Counted from the stretch's first letter, positions 1 to 10,045 are shown. The stretch: DNA of 64,000 bases from Flavivirga abyssicola (GCF_030540775.2 NZ_CP141266.1:979001-1043000); one strand, 5' to 3'. Notes: a model not told the origin generated them from the sequence alone. A program made the numbers and translations.

Positions 1-307
1 CGCGTTTCACCCCTACCAAAATAGCCATCATTCCAAAACCAGTACCTCCTATGGTAACGGTATGTTTTGGTGATGTAGGGTAAATATCGTCCATATGTAA
101 ACGTTCTGGGGCAAGACCTGAGTTAGGTTCTGCGCCGTCCCAAAAATAATTGAAAGTTTGTTTTTGAATGGTATCCAACAACGCTTCATCATCTAAAATG
201 ATCGTTGTGTTTTTGGAGTTGATAGTATTGTCATTATTCTTTCCATCGTTCTTACAATTGAAAAAAATAGTCAAGACAATTAATAATGTAAATAATTCAT
301 GCTTCAT
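1..307 (-). CDS. GH144-like (glucoamylase-type fold) lipoprotein, 3' part cut by window edge
   Basis: I translated this edge fragment by hand from the ATG at 305-307. It begins with a short hydrophobic stretch ending in a lipobox-like FFNC, so it should be a lipoprotein. The next segment contains QKQTFNYFWDGAEPNSG and later PKHTVTIGGTGFGMMAI, which I recognise as the start of the PF10091 / GH144 type of catalytic domain (alpha/alpha barrel; characterised members cleave beta-1,2-glucan). Only about 102 residues are inside the window, so the catalytic residues cannot be checked. It is the last visible gene of a minus-strand SusC/SusD locus and is probably its hydrolase. Substrate is inferred from family only. 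Confidence 0.72.
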   Translation of the reverse strand, partial: MKHELFTLLIVLTIFFNCKNDGKNNDNTINSKNTTIILDDEALLDTIQKQTFNYFWDGAEPNSGLAPERLHMDDIYPTSPKHTVTIGGTGFGMMAILVGVKR

Positions 308-327
308 AAAAGTATGTATGATAAATT

Positions 328-469
328 AATTGAGGATATCTAAAAAGTGTCATTCAGAATGAAATGAAGAATCTCTTATGATTTATATGCTTCAATTTAC
401 AGAACAATAAGATTCTTCGCTATTATGCTCTGAATGACAAAATAAATTACTTTTTAGATACCCTCAATT
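328..469. repeat. 142-bp palindromic intergenic repeat
   Basis: The ends are near-perfect inverted repeats of 21 bases (328-348 against 449-469, one mismatch). A second inverted pair lies inside: TGTCATTCAGA near 349 and TCTGAATGACA near 430, then AGAATC and GATTCT. The whole block could fold into one long hairpin. It sits between the glucanase and LamG lipoprotein genes and may act as a processing or termination structure. It carries no ORF. I see no clear target duplication, so calling it a MITE would be a guess. Confidence 0.6.
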
Positions 470-498
470 CTACTAATTAAACTTAAACAACATAAGTC

Positions 499-2295
499 TT
501 AATTACCCATAATGGTTTGAATTTCTGATTGAGACAAGGCTTTGTCATACAAGCGTAATTCATCCATTAAACTTAGATCTGACCAGTGATTCCATTGTGT
601 GAAATTTGGTGCTCCAGACATGACAGACAATATATCTACACCTGTCCAATCTACTGGTGAAGCTAAAGCATTTTCAGCAACAACTTCTCCGTCTATATAA
701 ACTGTTGCCTTGTCACTGGCAATAGTAAACGCTAAATGAATCCATTTATCTACAGAGGGGTCAACATCTGCAGTCGCGCCACCATCAACCCATTGATTTG
801 CTGAACCTAGACCTACATTGAGTTTAAAACGTTGCATACCGCCTGCATCTTCCCTGAAAAAACTAAATCCTTTTGTTAAATCATTTTTAGTGCCTCCATC
901 TGTCATTGGTGATCTCATAGCTAATATACCAGCTCTGTTCGGATCGTTATTCACCTTATACCAACATGTGGCACTAAACTCGTTAGTCGTTAATGCGCCT
1001 CTTTCGTCTGTAGGAAACGTTAAATAAGAATCTGTTGCACCAGCATACGCATCTGTACCTTCAACACTCTCACCTGCAAAACCTGGCGTGCCCACTTTAG
1101 CTGCTTCAAGGTCTCTGAACAGTTCATTGTAGTTGCCATCAAAAGGCATATAAAACATCTCTCCAGCATAAGTTGGTGTGTAGCCTGAAACAAATTCACC
1201 TGAATCATCTGCCATAATTTGCAGTATTTCCTGCTGAGAAATCGCGCGATCAAAAATCCTGAATTCATCCAACAAACTTTGATCTGACCAGTGATTCCAT
1301 TGTGTGAAATTAGGTGCTCCGGACATAATTGAGAGGATGTTACAATCCGTCCAATCGATACCATCATGTGGACCTGTTTTCACTACCTGACCATCGATAT
1401 AAACCGTGGCTTCATTTCCAGCAATGGTAAATGCAAAATTAACCCACTTATCAGCAGTTGGATCTACATCGGCTGCCGTATTCCCATCAAACCAATGATT
1501 CTTTTCTCCGGATCCTACATTTAATTTAAAGCGCTGATTGCCTGCTACATCTTCCCTAAAAAAAGTAAAGCCTTTCTTTAAATCATGTTTTCCATCTACC
1601 ATAGGAGACCGCAGTGTTACGACACCTGCTCTTTTTACCCCATTCTTATTTGGAGCATCATTTACTTTCATCCAAAAAATGGCACTGAATTCGTTATTTT
1701 TAAAACGATCTGCTGGAAATGTTAAATACGATTCCTGAGCTCCCATATAAGAGCTTGCTCCGTTTAAATTATCGTCATTAAACCCTGGAGTTCCTTCTAC
1801 TGCTGCCTTTTCAAGGCTTACTAAATCTGTATAATCTCCATCAAAGGCTATATATAAAATTTCGTTTGGATATTTTGGGATGTAAGCAGGTTCTTTAGTA
1901 AAATTTATCGTTTCAATAGTCGTTTTATCGCTAATATCCGTAGCAACAACCTTAAGTTCATGGTCTCCATCCGCAATCTGATCATAGATCAAATTATCAA
2001 CAACTAATCGACGATAATCAATGAAAGAATCAAAATTATTCAATTGTACATTGTCAATTGAGACTGCTACAGATTTTAATTCAATGTCATCAGCCGCTTC
2101 AAACTTAATATCAACACTGGCAAATACTTCATTAACCTTTAAAGTAAGGCCTTCAGTTGGAGATGTTATTGAAATAACTGGTGCTCCTGCATCTGGGCCT
2201 GGGTCTACTGCTGTTATTGAGTCGATACCGTTATCACAAGAAAATACCAGTAATATCAATAACAACGCAAGAATACTATTTATAATTTTTTTCAT
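499..2295 (-). CDS. Lipoprotein with two LamG/concanavalin A-like domains
   Basis: 598 residues. The N-terminus is a lipoprotein signal peptide (LLLVFSCDN), followed by an Ig-like/Big-type segment (about residues 40-125). Two homologous LamG-like beta-sandwich domains follow, at about 145-365 and 380-598. Each has the same landmarks: FDGxY at the start, SYLTFP, RQRFKLNVG-like, a VYIDG strand and SGAPNFTQWNHWSD before the end, so the protein arose by internal duplication. In SusC/SusD loci of Bacteroidota such lipoproteins normally bind glycan at the cell surface (the SusE/SusF position). It starts 26 bp downstream of susD. Carbohydrate binding is inferred from fold and context; no enzyme motif is visible. 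Confidence 0.85.
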   Translation of the reverse strand: MKKIINSILALLLILLVFSCDNGIDSITAVDPGPDAGAPVISITSPTEGLTLKVNEVFASVDIKFEAADDIELKSVAVSIDNVQLNNFDSFIDYRRLVVDNLIYDQIADGDHELKVVATDISDKTTIETINFTKEPAYIPKYPNEILYIAFDGDYTDLVSLEKAAVEGTPGFNDDNLNGASSYMGAQESYLTFPADRFKNNEFSAIFWMKVNDAPNKNGVKRAGVVTLRSPMVDGKHDLKKGFTFFREDVAGNQRFKLNVGSGEKNHWFDGNTAADVDPTADKWVNFAFTIAGNEATVYIDGQVVKTGPHDGIDWTDCNILSIMSGAPNFTQWNHWSDQSLLDEFRIFDRAISQQEILQIMADDSGEFVSGYTPTYAGEMFYMPFDGNYNELFRDLEAAKVGTPGFAGESVEGTDAYAGATDSYLTFPTDERGALTTNEFSATCWYKVNNDPNRAGILAMRSPMTDGGTKNDLTKGFSFFREDAGGMQRFKLNVGLGSANQWVDGGATADVDPSVDKWIHLAFTIASDKATVYIDGEVVAENALASPVDWTGVDILSVMSGAPNFTQWNHWSDLSLMDELRLYDKALSQSEIQTIMGN

Positions 2296-2321
2296 TTTCT
2301 GTTGTTTTTTATTAGAATTAG

Positions 2322-3869
2322 TTAGTCAATCAAATCACCCAGTATTGGGAACTCGTCTATTTGATCTTGATGATAGGTTACAAATTTTTTATCGGCAGTA
2401 AACGTTCTACCTTCATAACTCAACTCATTATAGCGTTCTAATCTCACCATATCAAAAAATCGTTTGCCCCACTCCATAGCAAGTTCAGCATATTTTTCAT
2501 CAACAAGCTGATCTAAGTTAACACCACTAAGCGGTGTGAGCCCAGCTCTTTCTCTAACCATATTTACTGCCTGATCTGCTGTCATAGCAGAATTAGAAGC
2601 TCCTTGAATTAAGGCTTCAGCATACATTAAAAGTGTTTCGGCATAACGGAATATGATATAATTCTTATTGCTACCGTAGGCTCTACGCTCACCGATAAGC
2701 TGATTGGTTGGCATGTAGTGTTTACCACTTGAAAAGATAGCTCTTTCACTATCATTCAGTTGATCGCCATCCCTGGTTGTGTTAGATACAAAGTTTGGCA
2801 GTGTTGCTGACGTATAAGTCGTCGTTGCAATAATACTATCAATACCTTTTTGAGTGAACAACACTGAAGTTTCCAAACGTTCATCTTCTCCTCTATCCAA
2901 CATAAACTCAATATACTTCATACTTGGCTCAAAAAAGCCCCATCCTCCACTAGCACCGTCAACAGCTGGCGTCCAGCCTTGAGGGCCGTAAGGCGCATAA
3001 AGGTGGCTTACATTTTCGCCTGTACCTTGACCAAAATCAGAGAATTGCATTTCGAAAAGGCTTTCATCACTCAATTTCCCTGGAGTTTTAAAAAGCTCGT
3101 AAAAGTCTGGGTATAAACTAAATTTCCCTGAACTAATTATCTGACCTGTGGCATCGGCTACCGCCTGATAGTTTTTAAGTTCTTGATTTGCAGAAGCTTT
3201 AATCATTAACGCTGTGTATTTAGTGACACCTCCTGGTAAGTCTGTGCGTTCATTTGGGCGCATGTCCAATAAAAAAGGAATTGCCTCATCCATTTGATCT
3301 GAGATATGCTGCATAACTTCATCTTTACTAGGCACTGAAGTGACATTAGCAAAATCATTAAGATTGGAAGATTCTGGTATGAAGACTGCACCGTAAACTT
3401 GTGAAAGTTGTAAAAGCAGTATAGATCGAAGTACTTTTGCTTCTGCTATATACTGTTCTCCTAGTGCAACACCTTCATCGTCTGCTAATTCCATATACCT
3501 GCTAATTTGTTCCATTGCTGTATGTGCAGTAATTATGGTCCCATAATAGCCTTCCCATAATGTTCTTGAACCAAAAAACGAGTTGTCATATACATAACGG
3601 TCTTGGTTTTTAAGCCCCTGCTGGTCTCCAGCTGCATTTACATCATCTCCCCTAGTGGAAATAACCAAAGGTCTTTCCCAGTTTCTATATGAAACTTCGG
3701 CATAAACGCCTATGAGAGAAAAAACCATCTCATCGGTTTTAGAAAAATCTGTTCCACCTGCAAAATTGTTGTTAAGTTCTGGTTGATTCAATTCGTTTGA
3801 ACAGCCTGTAAGCATAACACACAACAAGATTATTAGCGCAGACAGTTTGTTTATTTTTATTTGTATCAT
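2322..3869 (-). CDS. susD: SusD/RagB-family nutrient-binding outer membrane lipoprotein
   Basis: 515 residues with a lipobox (LCVMLTGCSN), so anchored to the outer membrane. The SusD fold is recognised from the helical TPR-like pattern, the N-terminal NNFAGGTDFSKTDEMVFSL segment, a central LRSILLLQLSQVYG helix (classic SusD helix) and the C-terminal RYAETLLMYAEALIQ and WGKRFFDMVRLERYNEL blocks. SusD proteins cap the SusC barrel and bind glycan. The gene lies 11 bp downstream of susC, in one operon with it and with the LamG lipoprotein. Length is usual for the family. The glycan specificity cannot be read from the sequence. Confidence 0.95.
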   Translation of the reverse strand: MIQIKINKLSALIILLCVMLTGCSNELNQPELNNNFAGGTDFSKTDEMVFSLIGVYAEVSYRNWERPLVISTRGDDVNAAGDQQGLKNQDRYVYDNSFFGSRTLWEGYYGTIITAHTAMEQISRYMELADDEGVALGEQYIAEAKVLRSILLLQLSQVYGAVFIPESSNLNDFANVTSVPSKDEVMQHISDQMDEAIPFLLDMRPNERTDLPGGVTKYTALMIKASANQELKNYQAVADATGQIISSGKFSLYPDFYELFKTPGKLSDESLFEMQFSDFGQGTGENVSHLYAPYGPQGWTPAVDGASGGWGFFEPSMKYIEFMLDRGEDERLETSVLFTQKGIDSIIATTTYTSATLPNFVSNTTRDGDQLNDSERAIFSSGKHYMPTNQLIGERRAYGSNKNYIIFRYAETLLMYAEALIQGASNSAMTADQAVNMVRERAGLTPLSGVNLDQLVDEKYAELAMEWGKRFFDMVRLERYNELSYEGRTFTADKKFVTYHQDQIDEFPILGDLID

Positions 3870-3880
3870 AGCTATTATTT

Positions 3881-6800
3881 TTAAATTTTAATATTTACAC
3901 CTAACGTATATACGCCAGGGATAGGATAGGTTTGTTGGTCTCTACCATTTGCAACTTCTGGGTTAAACCCATTGTATTTAAATAGTGTCAATGGTCGTTC
4001 TGCTGTAATATAAAATCTAATATTTGGATTGAATTTCCCCTTTAATCTTGGTAGTGTATATCCTAATGTTACGTTTTGTAATCGCACAAAATCACCATCT
4101 TCTATAAAGAAGCTATTAAGAAATTGATTGCTCCATGGATTTCTTATACCTCTTGCAGATGGGTAGGTATTTGATGTCCCTTCACCACGCCAACGATTAA
4201 TTGCAAAATCCCTATCTATATTTGGGTCTGGTGATTGTCTGATTGAAAAGCGTTTTATATTTGCTATCACATTACCTCCTTGCCCAATAATATTTAAAGA
4301 AAAGTCAAAAGCCTTATAATTAAGTCCAAAGTTAAACCCGAAAGAATAAGAGGGTAAAAATGAGCCTAAATCTACGCGGTCTTGTGCATCAATCTCCATA
4401 TCACCGCTATGATCAACAAATCTAAAATCTCCGGGTTCAACCGTTAAGCCATTTCCTCTTGCTGTTACAGCTGCAGGATCTGCCAGAATTTCATCTTCGG
4501 TTTGATACACGCCGGCAACCTCAAGTCCGAAAAAAGAATTTATGGAACCTCCAACAACAGACCTTTGGGCTACGTCGCCCCCAGAGGTTAAGTTTTCCTG
4601 TCCTGCTAAATCCAATATTTCATTTTTCAAGGTAGAAAAGTTTCCTCCAATACTATAGCTAAAGTCATCTGAAACACGTTTAGTCCAATTTACAACCAAC
4701 TCAAGTCCTGAGTTTCTTATCACTCCAACATTTTGCCTGGTTTCTCCAGGTACTAAAAGTCTAGAGACTGGAATTATGGCATCCCTGGTTTCTCTATTAA
4801 AATAATCGGCATCGATGGATAGTTTACTATCGAATAATCTTGCGGTAATACCAAAGTTGGTTTCCTCTGTTACTTCCCACTTTAAAGCTTCAAAGTCACT
4901 GCTAGTAATAAGCCCTGGGAATCGGGTATCGCCAAAAGAAGCAATAGTTTCCTCGGAAGTGATTCCTCCTGAACTTGAAGCTACATTCGCATTCCCTAAT
5001 TCACCCCAACTGGCTCTTAGCTTTAAAAAATCAAAAACGCCATTGTTTTCCATAAAAGGTTCGCTGGAAACTACCCAACCTGCACCAATTGTTGGGAAAT
5101 ACCCCCATTTTTCCTGGTATTTATTCGTACCATCAGCACGGAATGTACCATATAATAAATACTTATCGTCAAAATTATAAGCTACACGCCCAAAATAAGA
5201 GAAGAAATATTGTCTAGCCCCATCATCACCTGTAACTCGGTCGCCATTTCCTCTTTCGGTCAAATCGATATCATCCGACAAATCTAAAAAATAAGATTCA
5301 TCACCTATTCCAAGTCCATTAGGGAAGTTTATGCCTTTTGCCTCAAGCTGTTCAAATGACCGGTCTCTAAACGAAGTACCCGCCAAAACAGTTAAGTTGT
5401 GTTTCCCCAAATTATTGTTATAAGTCAAGGTATTATCCCATGTTTGTTCAGAAAGTGTCTCATTTCTTTTGATTAATTCTGCAGTATTCCTGTTAGCAGT
5501 CCCAATACCAAAAGAAAATGGAAGCCTCACCTCTCTAACTTCAAGCGTTTCAAAATTGTGAAAATATGCTGTTTTAAAATCTAATTTATCGGGAATAACT
5601 TCGTATTGCAAATCAAAAGTCATCAGCGTATTTCGGATTTTACTTCTATTTTCTGTATTTTCCATCACCGGAAAAGGGTTTTGAGTCCCCCTATACCCTA
5701 AATCATTTGCATTGGCATAAGGTCTTGGAAACGCATCGGTTTTGGATGGATCGAGAACCGGCATAGTTGGTACCGCAAAATATGCCAAAGCAAATGCTGT
5801 TTCTTCTGGACGGTATCTGGTTGCATTGCTTAAAAGTGCTGAAACGCCAACTTTTAATCGATCGCTTACATCAACATTTAATTTGGTTCTAATGTTAAAA
5901 CGTTCATAATCGTTTTTCATTCTAAGTATACCTTCTTGCTCAAATTGGCTTAACCCAACAGAATAGGTAATATTATCTGCACCTCCGGTAACACCCAAAC
6001 TATGGTTTTGAATCAGCGCATTACGCAAAATTAAATCATACCAGTCTGTATTAACATCTGGAACATTTGGATTGATCCTACTTCTTCCGTAACGCTGCAT
6101 GGCATTTTCAATAAACTGAGCTTCTGCATCAGAACCAGATTCCCTAGCCAAAGTCGCAAACTGTTCTGAATTTGAAAGTTTCACAACATTATGAGCTATT
6201 TGAACACCTTGATAGCCATTGTAAGTAATTTGAGGTTTCTGATTACGTTTACCTGAATGTGTTTCAATGAGTATAACACCATTTGCTGCTCTTACCCCAT
6301 AAATTGCAGATGCAGACGCATCTTTCAAAACCGAAATAGTTTTTATGTCTTCAGTATTCAAAAAATCAATATCATCATAGAATGCACCGTCTACAACATA
6401 AAGAGGATCTGAGGCTCCATCTCCAGTGTAAGACCCTAGACCACGAACTCGCACTGTTGGTGATGTCCCCGGAGCACCACTACTTACTACCTGTAAACCT
6501 GCCACTTTTCCTTGTAGTGATTGCATGGCAGCTGCAGCTGGTGTTCTAGTAATGTCATCAGCTTTAATGGTAGTAATAGCACCTGTTAAATCTGCTTTCT
6601 TCTGCGTACCGTAACCAATAACCACGACCTCATCTAATGAAGCAATGTCTGGTTCAAGCGAAATATTTACAGTCGTTTGGTCTTGAATTTGTATCTCGAC
6701 CGTTTTAAAACCCAGAGAGCTGAATTCTAAAATTTCTCCTTTGTTAACATTAATGGAATAGCCGCCATCAAAGTCTGTACTTACTCCTCTTATTGTGCCT

Positions 6801-6934
6801 TGTACAATGACATTAACTCCTGGTACAGGCAGATCATCTTCGGCACTTGTAACAATACCACTGATTGTTTTATCCTGAGCAAAAGCATGAAGTGTAAACA
6901 AAAGAATTAACAGTAAAGTAAATCTTGTTTTCAT
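3881..6934 (-). CDS. susC: SusC/RagA-family TonB-linked outer membrane transporter
   Basis: 1017 residues. Domains in order: signal peptide (to about 20), carboxypeptidase-D regulatory-like beta-sandwich (about 22-100, with GVNVIVQGTIRGVSTDFDG), TonB-box region DEVVVIGYGTQKK, plug domain (about 110-230, including DASASAIYGVRAANGV), then a 22-strand barrel ending in an aromatic-poor strand TLGVNIKI. It imports oligosaccharide with SusD in a TonB-dependent way. This is the first gene of the utilisation operon. The 227-bp gap upstream, shared with the regulator gene, holds repeated TGACGTA motifs. Length and landmarks are normal for the family. Confidence 0.96.
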   Translation of the reverse strand: MKTRFTLLLILLFTLHAFAQDKTISGIVTSAEDDLPVPGVNVIVQGTIRGVSTDFDGGYSINVNKGEILEFSSLGFKTVEIQIQDQTTVNISLEPDIASLDEVVVIGYGTQKKADLTGAITTIKADDITRTPAAAAMQSLQGKVAGLQVVSSGAPGTSPTVRVRGLGSYTGDGASDPLYVVDGAFYDDIDFLNTEDIKTISVLKDASASAIYGVRAANGVILIETHSGKRNQKPQITYNGYQGVQIAHNVVKLSNSEQFATLARESGSDAEAQFIENAMQRYGRSRINPNVPDVNTDWYDLILRNALIQNHSLGVTGGADNITYSVGLSQFEQEGILRMKNDYERFNIRTKLNVDVSDRLKVGVSALLSNATRYRPEETAFALAYFAVPTMPVLDPSKTDAFPRPYANANDLGYRGTQNPFPVMENTENRSKIRNTLMTFDLQYEVIPDKLDFKTAYFHNFETLEVREVRLPFSFGIGTANRNTAELIKRNETLSEQTWDNTLTYNNNLGKHNLTVLAGTSFRDRSFEQLEAKGINFPNGLGIGDESYFLDLSDDIDLTERGNGDRVTGDDGARQYFFSYFGRVAYNFDDKYLLYGTFRADGTNKYQEKWGYFPTIGAGWVVSSEPFMENNGVFDFLKLRASWGELGNANVASSSGGITSEETIASFGDTRFPGLITSSDFEALKWEVTEETNFGITARLFDSKLSIDADYFNRETRDAIIPVSRLLVPGETRQNVGVIRNSGLELVVNWTKRVSDDFSYSIGGNFSTLKNEILDLAGQENLTSGGDVAQRSVVGGSINSFFGLEVAGVYQTEDEILADPAAVTARGNGLTVEPGDFRFVDHSGDMEIDAQDRVDLGSFLPSYSFGFNFGLNYKAFDFSLNIIGQGGNVIANIKRFSIRQSPDPNIDRDFAINRWRGEGTSNTYPSARGIRNPWSNQFLNSFFIEDGDFVRLQNVTLGYTLPRLKGKFNPNIRFYITAERPLTLFKYNGFNPEVANGRDQQTYPIPGVYTLGVNIKI

Positions 6935-7015
6935 ATAGTTTTAATTTAGAATGTTAGTTTGATACTAAATTATAAAGTATGGGGGTGCTCATCAAAAAAT
7001 GACTTACACATAAAT

Positions 7016-7124
7016 TACGTCATATGTGAAAAAAAATGAAAAAATCGCTATTGACGTATATTATAGCTACAAAAAATAAGCAGAAACATTAGGATTAAAT
7101 AAGTTATGACGTAGTTTTGGCGTA
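7016..7124. promoter_or_regulatory. TGACGTA-type repeats upstream of susC, candidate regulator-binding sites
   Basis: The susC upstream gap contains TGACGTA four times if one mismatch is allowed: inverted at 7016-7022 (TACGTCA), direct at 7052-7058 and 7107-7113, and TGGCGTA at 7118-7124. The last two are exactly 11 bp apart, one helical turn, as expected for a dimer or tandem operator. The neighbouring regulator has a LuxR-type DNA-binding domain, so it is the obvious candidate ligand. This is inference from repetition only. I could not place a confident TAnnTTTG box here. Confidence 0.5.
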
Positions 7125-7161
7125 GTATTCTTAAATGGGAATTTAAGAATTTTAATACTAT

Positions 7162-9957
7162 TTATTTAAAATCTAGCAAATATTCACTTAAAGATTTGTC
7201 ATTTTCTAAATTTAACTTGCGTTTTAATCGATATCTATGAGTTTCTAACCCTCTAATGGACACATTCATCAATGGCGCAATCTCTTTAGTTAGTAAATTC
7301 ATTTTTATGTAAGCACAAATCTTCAAATCTTTATGTGTTAGTTTAGGATGCTTTGCTTTTAATTGATTGAAAAACTCTTCGTGTACTTGATTGAAATTAT
7401 ATTCAAATATTTCCCATTCATCTTCATGCCCTATGGAGTTATCTATTTTTCTCAATAGCCGTTTGTATGTAGATGAATTATCAAAACCTTCTTTATTTCT
7501 TATAAGTTCATTTTTAATTTCCAGCATGGACTCATTTTTTTTCACTAAAGCCATAGCTGTATTTGCCAATTGTTTACTTTTTAACTTGACTTCATTTTTT
7601 AAAGATTGATTTTTTAGCTGTACTATCTTCTTATCATTTTCTATGGTTTTCTCTTTCAAAAGTACTTCTTGCTCCTTTACAAATTTATCGTGTAAAATCT
7701 TTTGTTCTTTTTTGATTTTTCTTTTATGTAATCCATATACAATACCTCCTATGATTAAGGCCATTATAAAGTAGAACAAACTATTTTTGTACCACGGTGG
7801 TAAAATTGTAATCTGAATTATTTTTTCGGGAGAGACTTCACCCGATAGGTTTGTCGCTCTAAAATGAATACTATAATCTCCATTACTTAAACTCGATAAT
7901 TCTAATCTCTCATTATCCATTTTATACCAGTTTAAAGCGTCTGATGTAGTAATGGCATACTCAAAAAAGTGGTTTTTTGATAGTGGTGACGATATGGAAA
8001 TACTTATACTTTTATTAAAGGGAAACTCATAAACTTGTTCATGATTAATATCAACCAAGGTTTTATCTATTTCTACATGCTCAATAATGGGTTTCTGAAG
8101 TGTATCGCTTCTCTTTTTTGCTGTGTTATTTATTAACATAAAACCATCATATAGGTTTAATGTATATATGGAGTCATTAAGTTGTGAAACACTTTCTGCG
8201 TCTACTACGAGTCTTTTTTGAATAAGTTCATTAGGAAGATTCAAGCCTTTTTTATCCTCAGTTAATGATAGAAAAGTAATTTTATCGTTAGCATTATTGG
8301 TTACTAACTCATTAGCACCGGATTCGGAGATAATATCTGCATCTGTTCCAAAGGAATTGTTTAATAAATCGTGCGGAACGATACTATCAATCAAGGCCTC
8401 ATATTTCTGCCAACCTCTATTTGTTTTAAAACAAATATCATTTTTAATTTTATGGACTTTAATACTAAAATCTGACCATAGTCCTTTATTCTTATAATTT
8501 TCAAACGTTACAATACTATCATAGCTTTTATCAAACCTCACTCTAAACAAACCTTTATAAGCATGAGCCGCCCATGCCGTATGTGCATCTTCAAAAACTA
8601 AATATTTTATTGGTATCGTTTTATTTCCCATGTGCCTGGAGTTCCATTTCCCTTCAGAAATATCAAATCTCACTAATCCTCCATAGGTGCCTTGAATAAA
8701 GGTGGTTTTCATTTCTGGAACTTTTTTAATCACCCAGCCTCCTGTAAATTCGGATATTTTTCTTAGTTTATTGTTTTCAACAAGATAAGTTCCATCATTA
8801 TGTCCGCATAATAGTTGTCCGTTAATTTCTTTTAAACTCCAAACTTGTCCCTGAGAGCCTTCAATAAAATTAAGATCACCTTCTTTTAAATAAAACAGCC
8901 CTGTATTACTTCCCAGGTATAGTGTGTTTCTATAACTTATTACATCATAAACCGCACCTAATTTCCCCGAAGTGTCATTGTATAAAGTATGATTATAGTC
9001 CAGGTCTATTTCCGCTATACCATTATCTAGCCCCACCCACAAATTATTGTTACTTCCTAATTCATGACCTAAAACTGTATTATTCAATAACCCATTTTCC
9101 TTATTAATATGGTATTTAACATGTCCAGATTTATTCGTAACGTAGACACCATTTTTTATGGTTCCAAAAACCATATCCCCATTTTTAAGGGCTTGAAACG
9201 TATTAAGCTGCTGTTCTTTTATAATGTTACTAATGTTAGACTCCCAAATTTCGAGTCTGTTATTGGCTTTATTATATATATAGCAGCCATTGAGCGCCGT
9301 AGTTATCAGTAATTTTTCCTTGTTGTAATTATCTATTGAAATGATCTTAACATCAACAAATTCACTTGTATTTATGAAGGGTCTTAATATATCTCCTTCT
9401 AAAATAAAAATACCATTTCTTACTGTTGAAACATAAACGTTGTTATCTACAACACTACACGACAGAATAGTAGATTCTGGTTTTATTCTCTTTATTTCTC
9501 CATTGTTGTAGATGTATAGGTTTGAGAAAGACCTAAAGAGTATCGCATCGTCATGAAAGAATATTTGCCAAAACTCTTCATCTGAAGGTGTTTCGTTTTC
9601 TTTAAAGTTACTTAATGGCGTATAAACTAATTTTCCTTTTGAGTTTTTTTTCCAATACCCAAACTCTTCATAAGACCCTGTGTAAATAACATCTTTATGG
9701 GCTAATACTGAACGTATGATCGTTTTATTTGGCAGCTGATAAAAATTCCATTTTAAACCATCAAACTCAACTAAACCTTTATCATTCGCGACATATAACT
9801 TACCGTTATCTGCTCCTGAAACATCCCAGTTTTGATTTCCTGCATTATATTCTGTTAATGCATAATTTTTAAAATAGGGTATGTATTGAGCGGTTACATT
9901 ATGAGACGCCATAAAGAAGCTAAATAGAAAAAGAACTTTATAGTGCTTAAGTTGCAT
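7162..9957 (-). CDS. One-component membrane sensor: beta-propeller, Y_Y_Y, TM, LuxR-type HTH
   Basis: 931 residues. Order: signal peptide; two-component-regulator-type beta-propeller repeats over about residues 25-640 (Reg_prop-like, e.g. ENGLLNNTVLGHELGSNNNLWVGLDNGIAEI); a Y_Y_Y Ig-like domain (about 650-715, FFEYAITTSDALNWY); one membrane helix (about 718-738); a basic coiled coil (about 740-835); and a C-terminal LuxR-type HTH with LTHKDLKICAYIKMNLLTK and SIRGLETHRYRLKRKL. It lacks the histidine kinase and receiver of hybrid two-component systems, so sensing in the periplasm is directly coupled to DNA binding. It lies upstream of susC in the same direction and probably controls that operon. 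Confidence 0.88.
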   Translation of the reverse strand: MQLKHYKVLFLFSFFMASHNVTAQYIPYFKNYALTEYNAGNQNWDVSGADNGKLYVANDKGLVEFDGLKWNFYQLPNKTIIRSVLAHKDVIYTGSYEEFGYWKKNSKGKLVYTPLSNFKENETPSDEEFWQIFFHDDAILFRSFSNLYIYNNGEIKRIKPESTILSCSVVDNNVYVSTVRNGIFILEGDILRPFINTSEFVDVKIISIDNYNKEKLLITTALNGCYIYNKANNRLEIWESNISNIIKEQQLNTFQALKNGDMVFGTIKNGVYVTNKSGHVKYHINKENGLLNNTVLGHELGSNNNLWVGLDNGIAEIDLDYNHTLYNDTSGKLGAVYDVISYRNTLYLGSNTGLFYLKEGDLNFIEGSQGQVWSLKEINGQLLCGHNDGTYLVENNKLRKISEFTGGWVIKKVPEMKTTFIQGTYGGLVRFDISEGKWNSRHMGNKTIPIKYLVFEDAHTAWAAHAYKGLFRVRFDKSYDSIVTFENYKNKGLWSDFSIKVHKIKNDICFKTNRGWQKYEALIDSIVPHDLLNNSFGTDADIISESGANELVTNNANDKITFLSLTEDKKGLNLPNELIQKRLVVDAESVSQLNDSIYTLNLYDGFMLINNTAKKRSDTLQKPIIEHVEIDKTLVDINHEQVYEFPFNKSISISISSPLSKNHFFEYAITTSDALNWYKMDNERLELSSLSNGDYSIHFRATNLSGEVSPEKIIQITILPPWYKNSLFYFIMALIIGGIVYGLHKRKIKKEQKILHDKFVKEQEVLLKEKTIENDKKIVQLKNQSLKNEVKLKSKQLANTAMALVKKNESMLEIKNELIRNKEGFDNSSTYKRLLRKIDNSIGHEDEWEIFEYNFNQVHEEFFNQLKAKHPKLTHKDLKICAYIKMNLLTKEIAPLMNVSIRGLETHRYRLKRKLNLENDKSLSEYLLDFK

Positions 9958-10045
9958 TATTGTTGATTTTTTTAAAAGAAAAAGGGAATGAGTACAAAGC
10001 TAATCAAAATAATATTAAAATATCTTTTTTAGATTATGAGCAAAA

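Noticed and set aside
818-2401. Plus-strand ORFs inside the LamG gene
   Set aside because: They are antisense to a well-supported coding gene with duplicated domains and have no recognisable domains.
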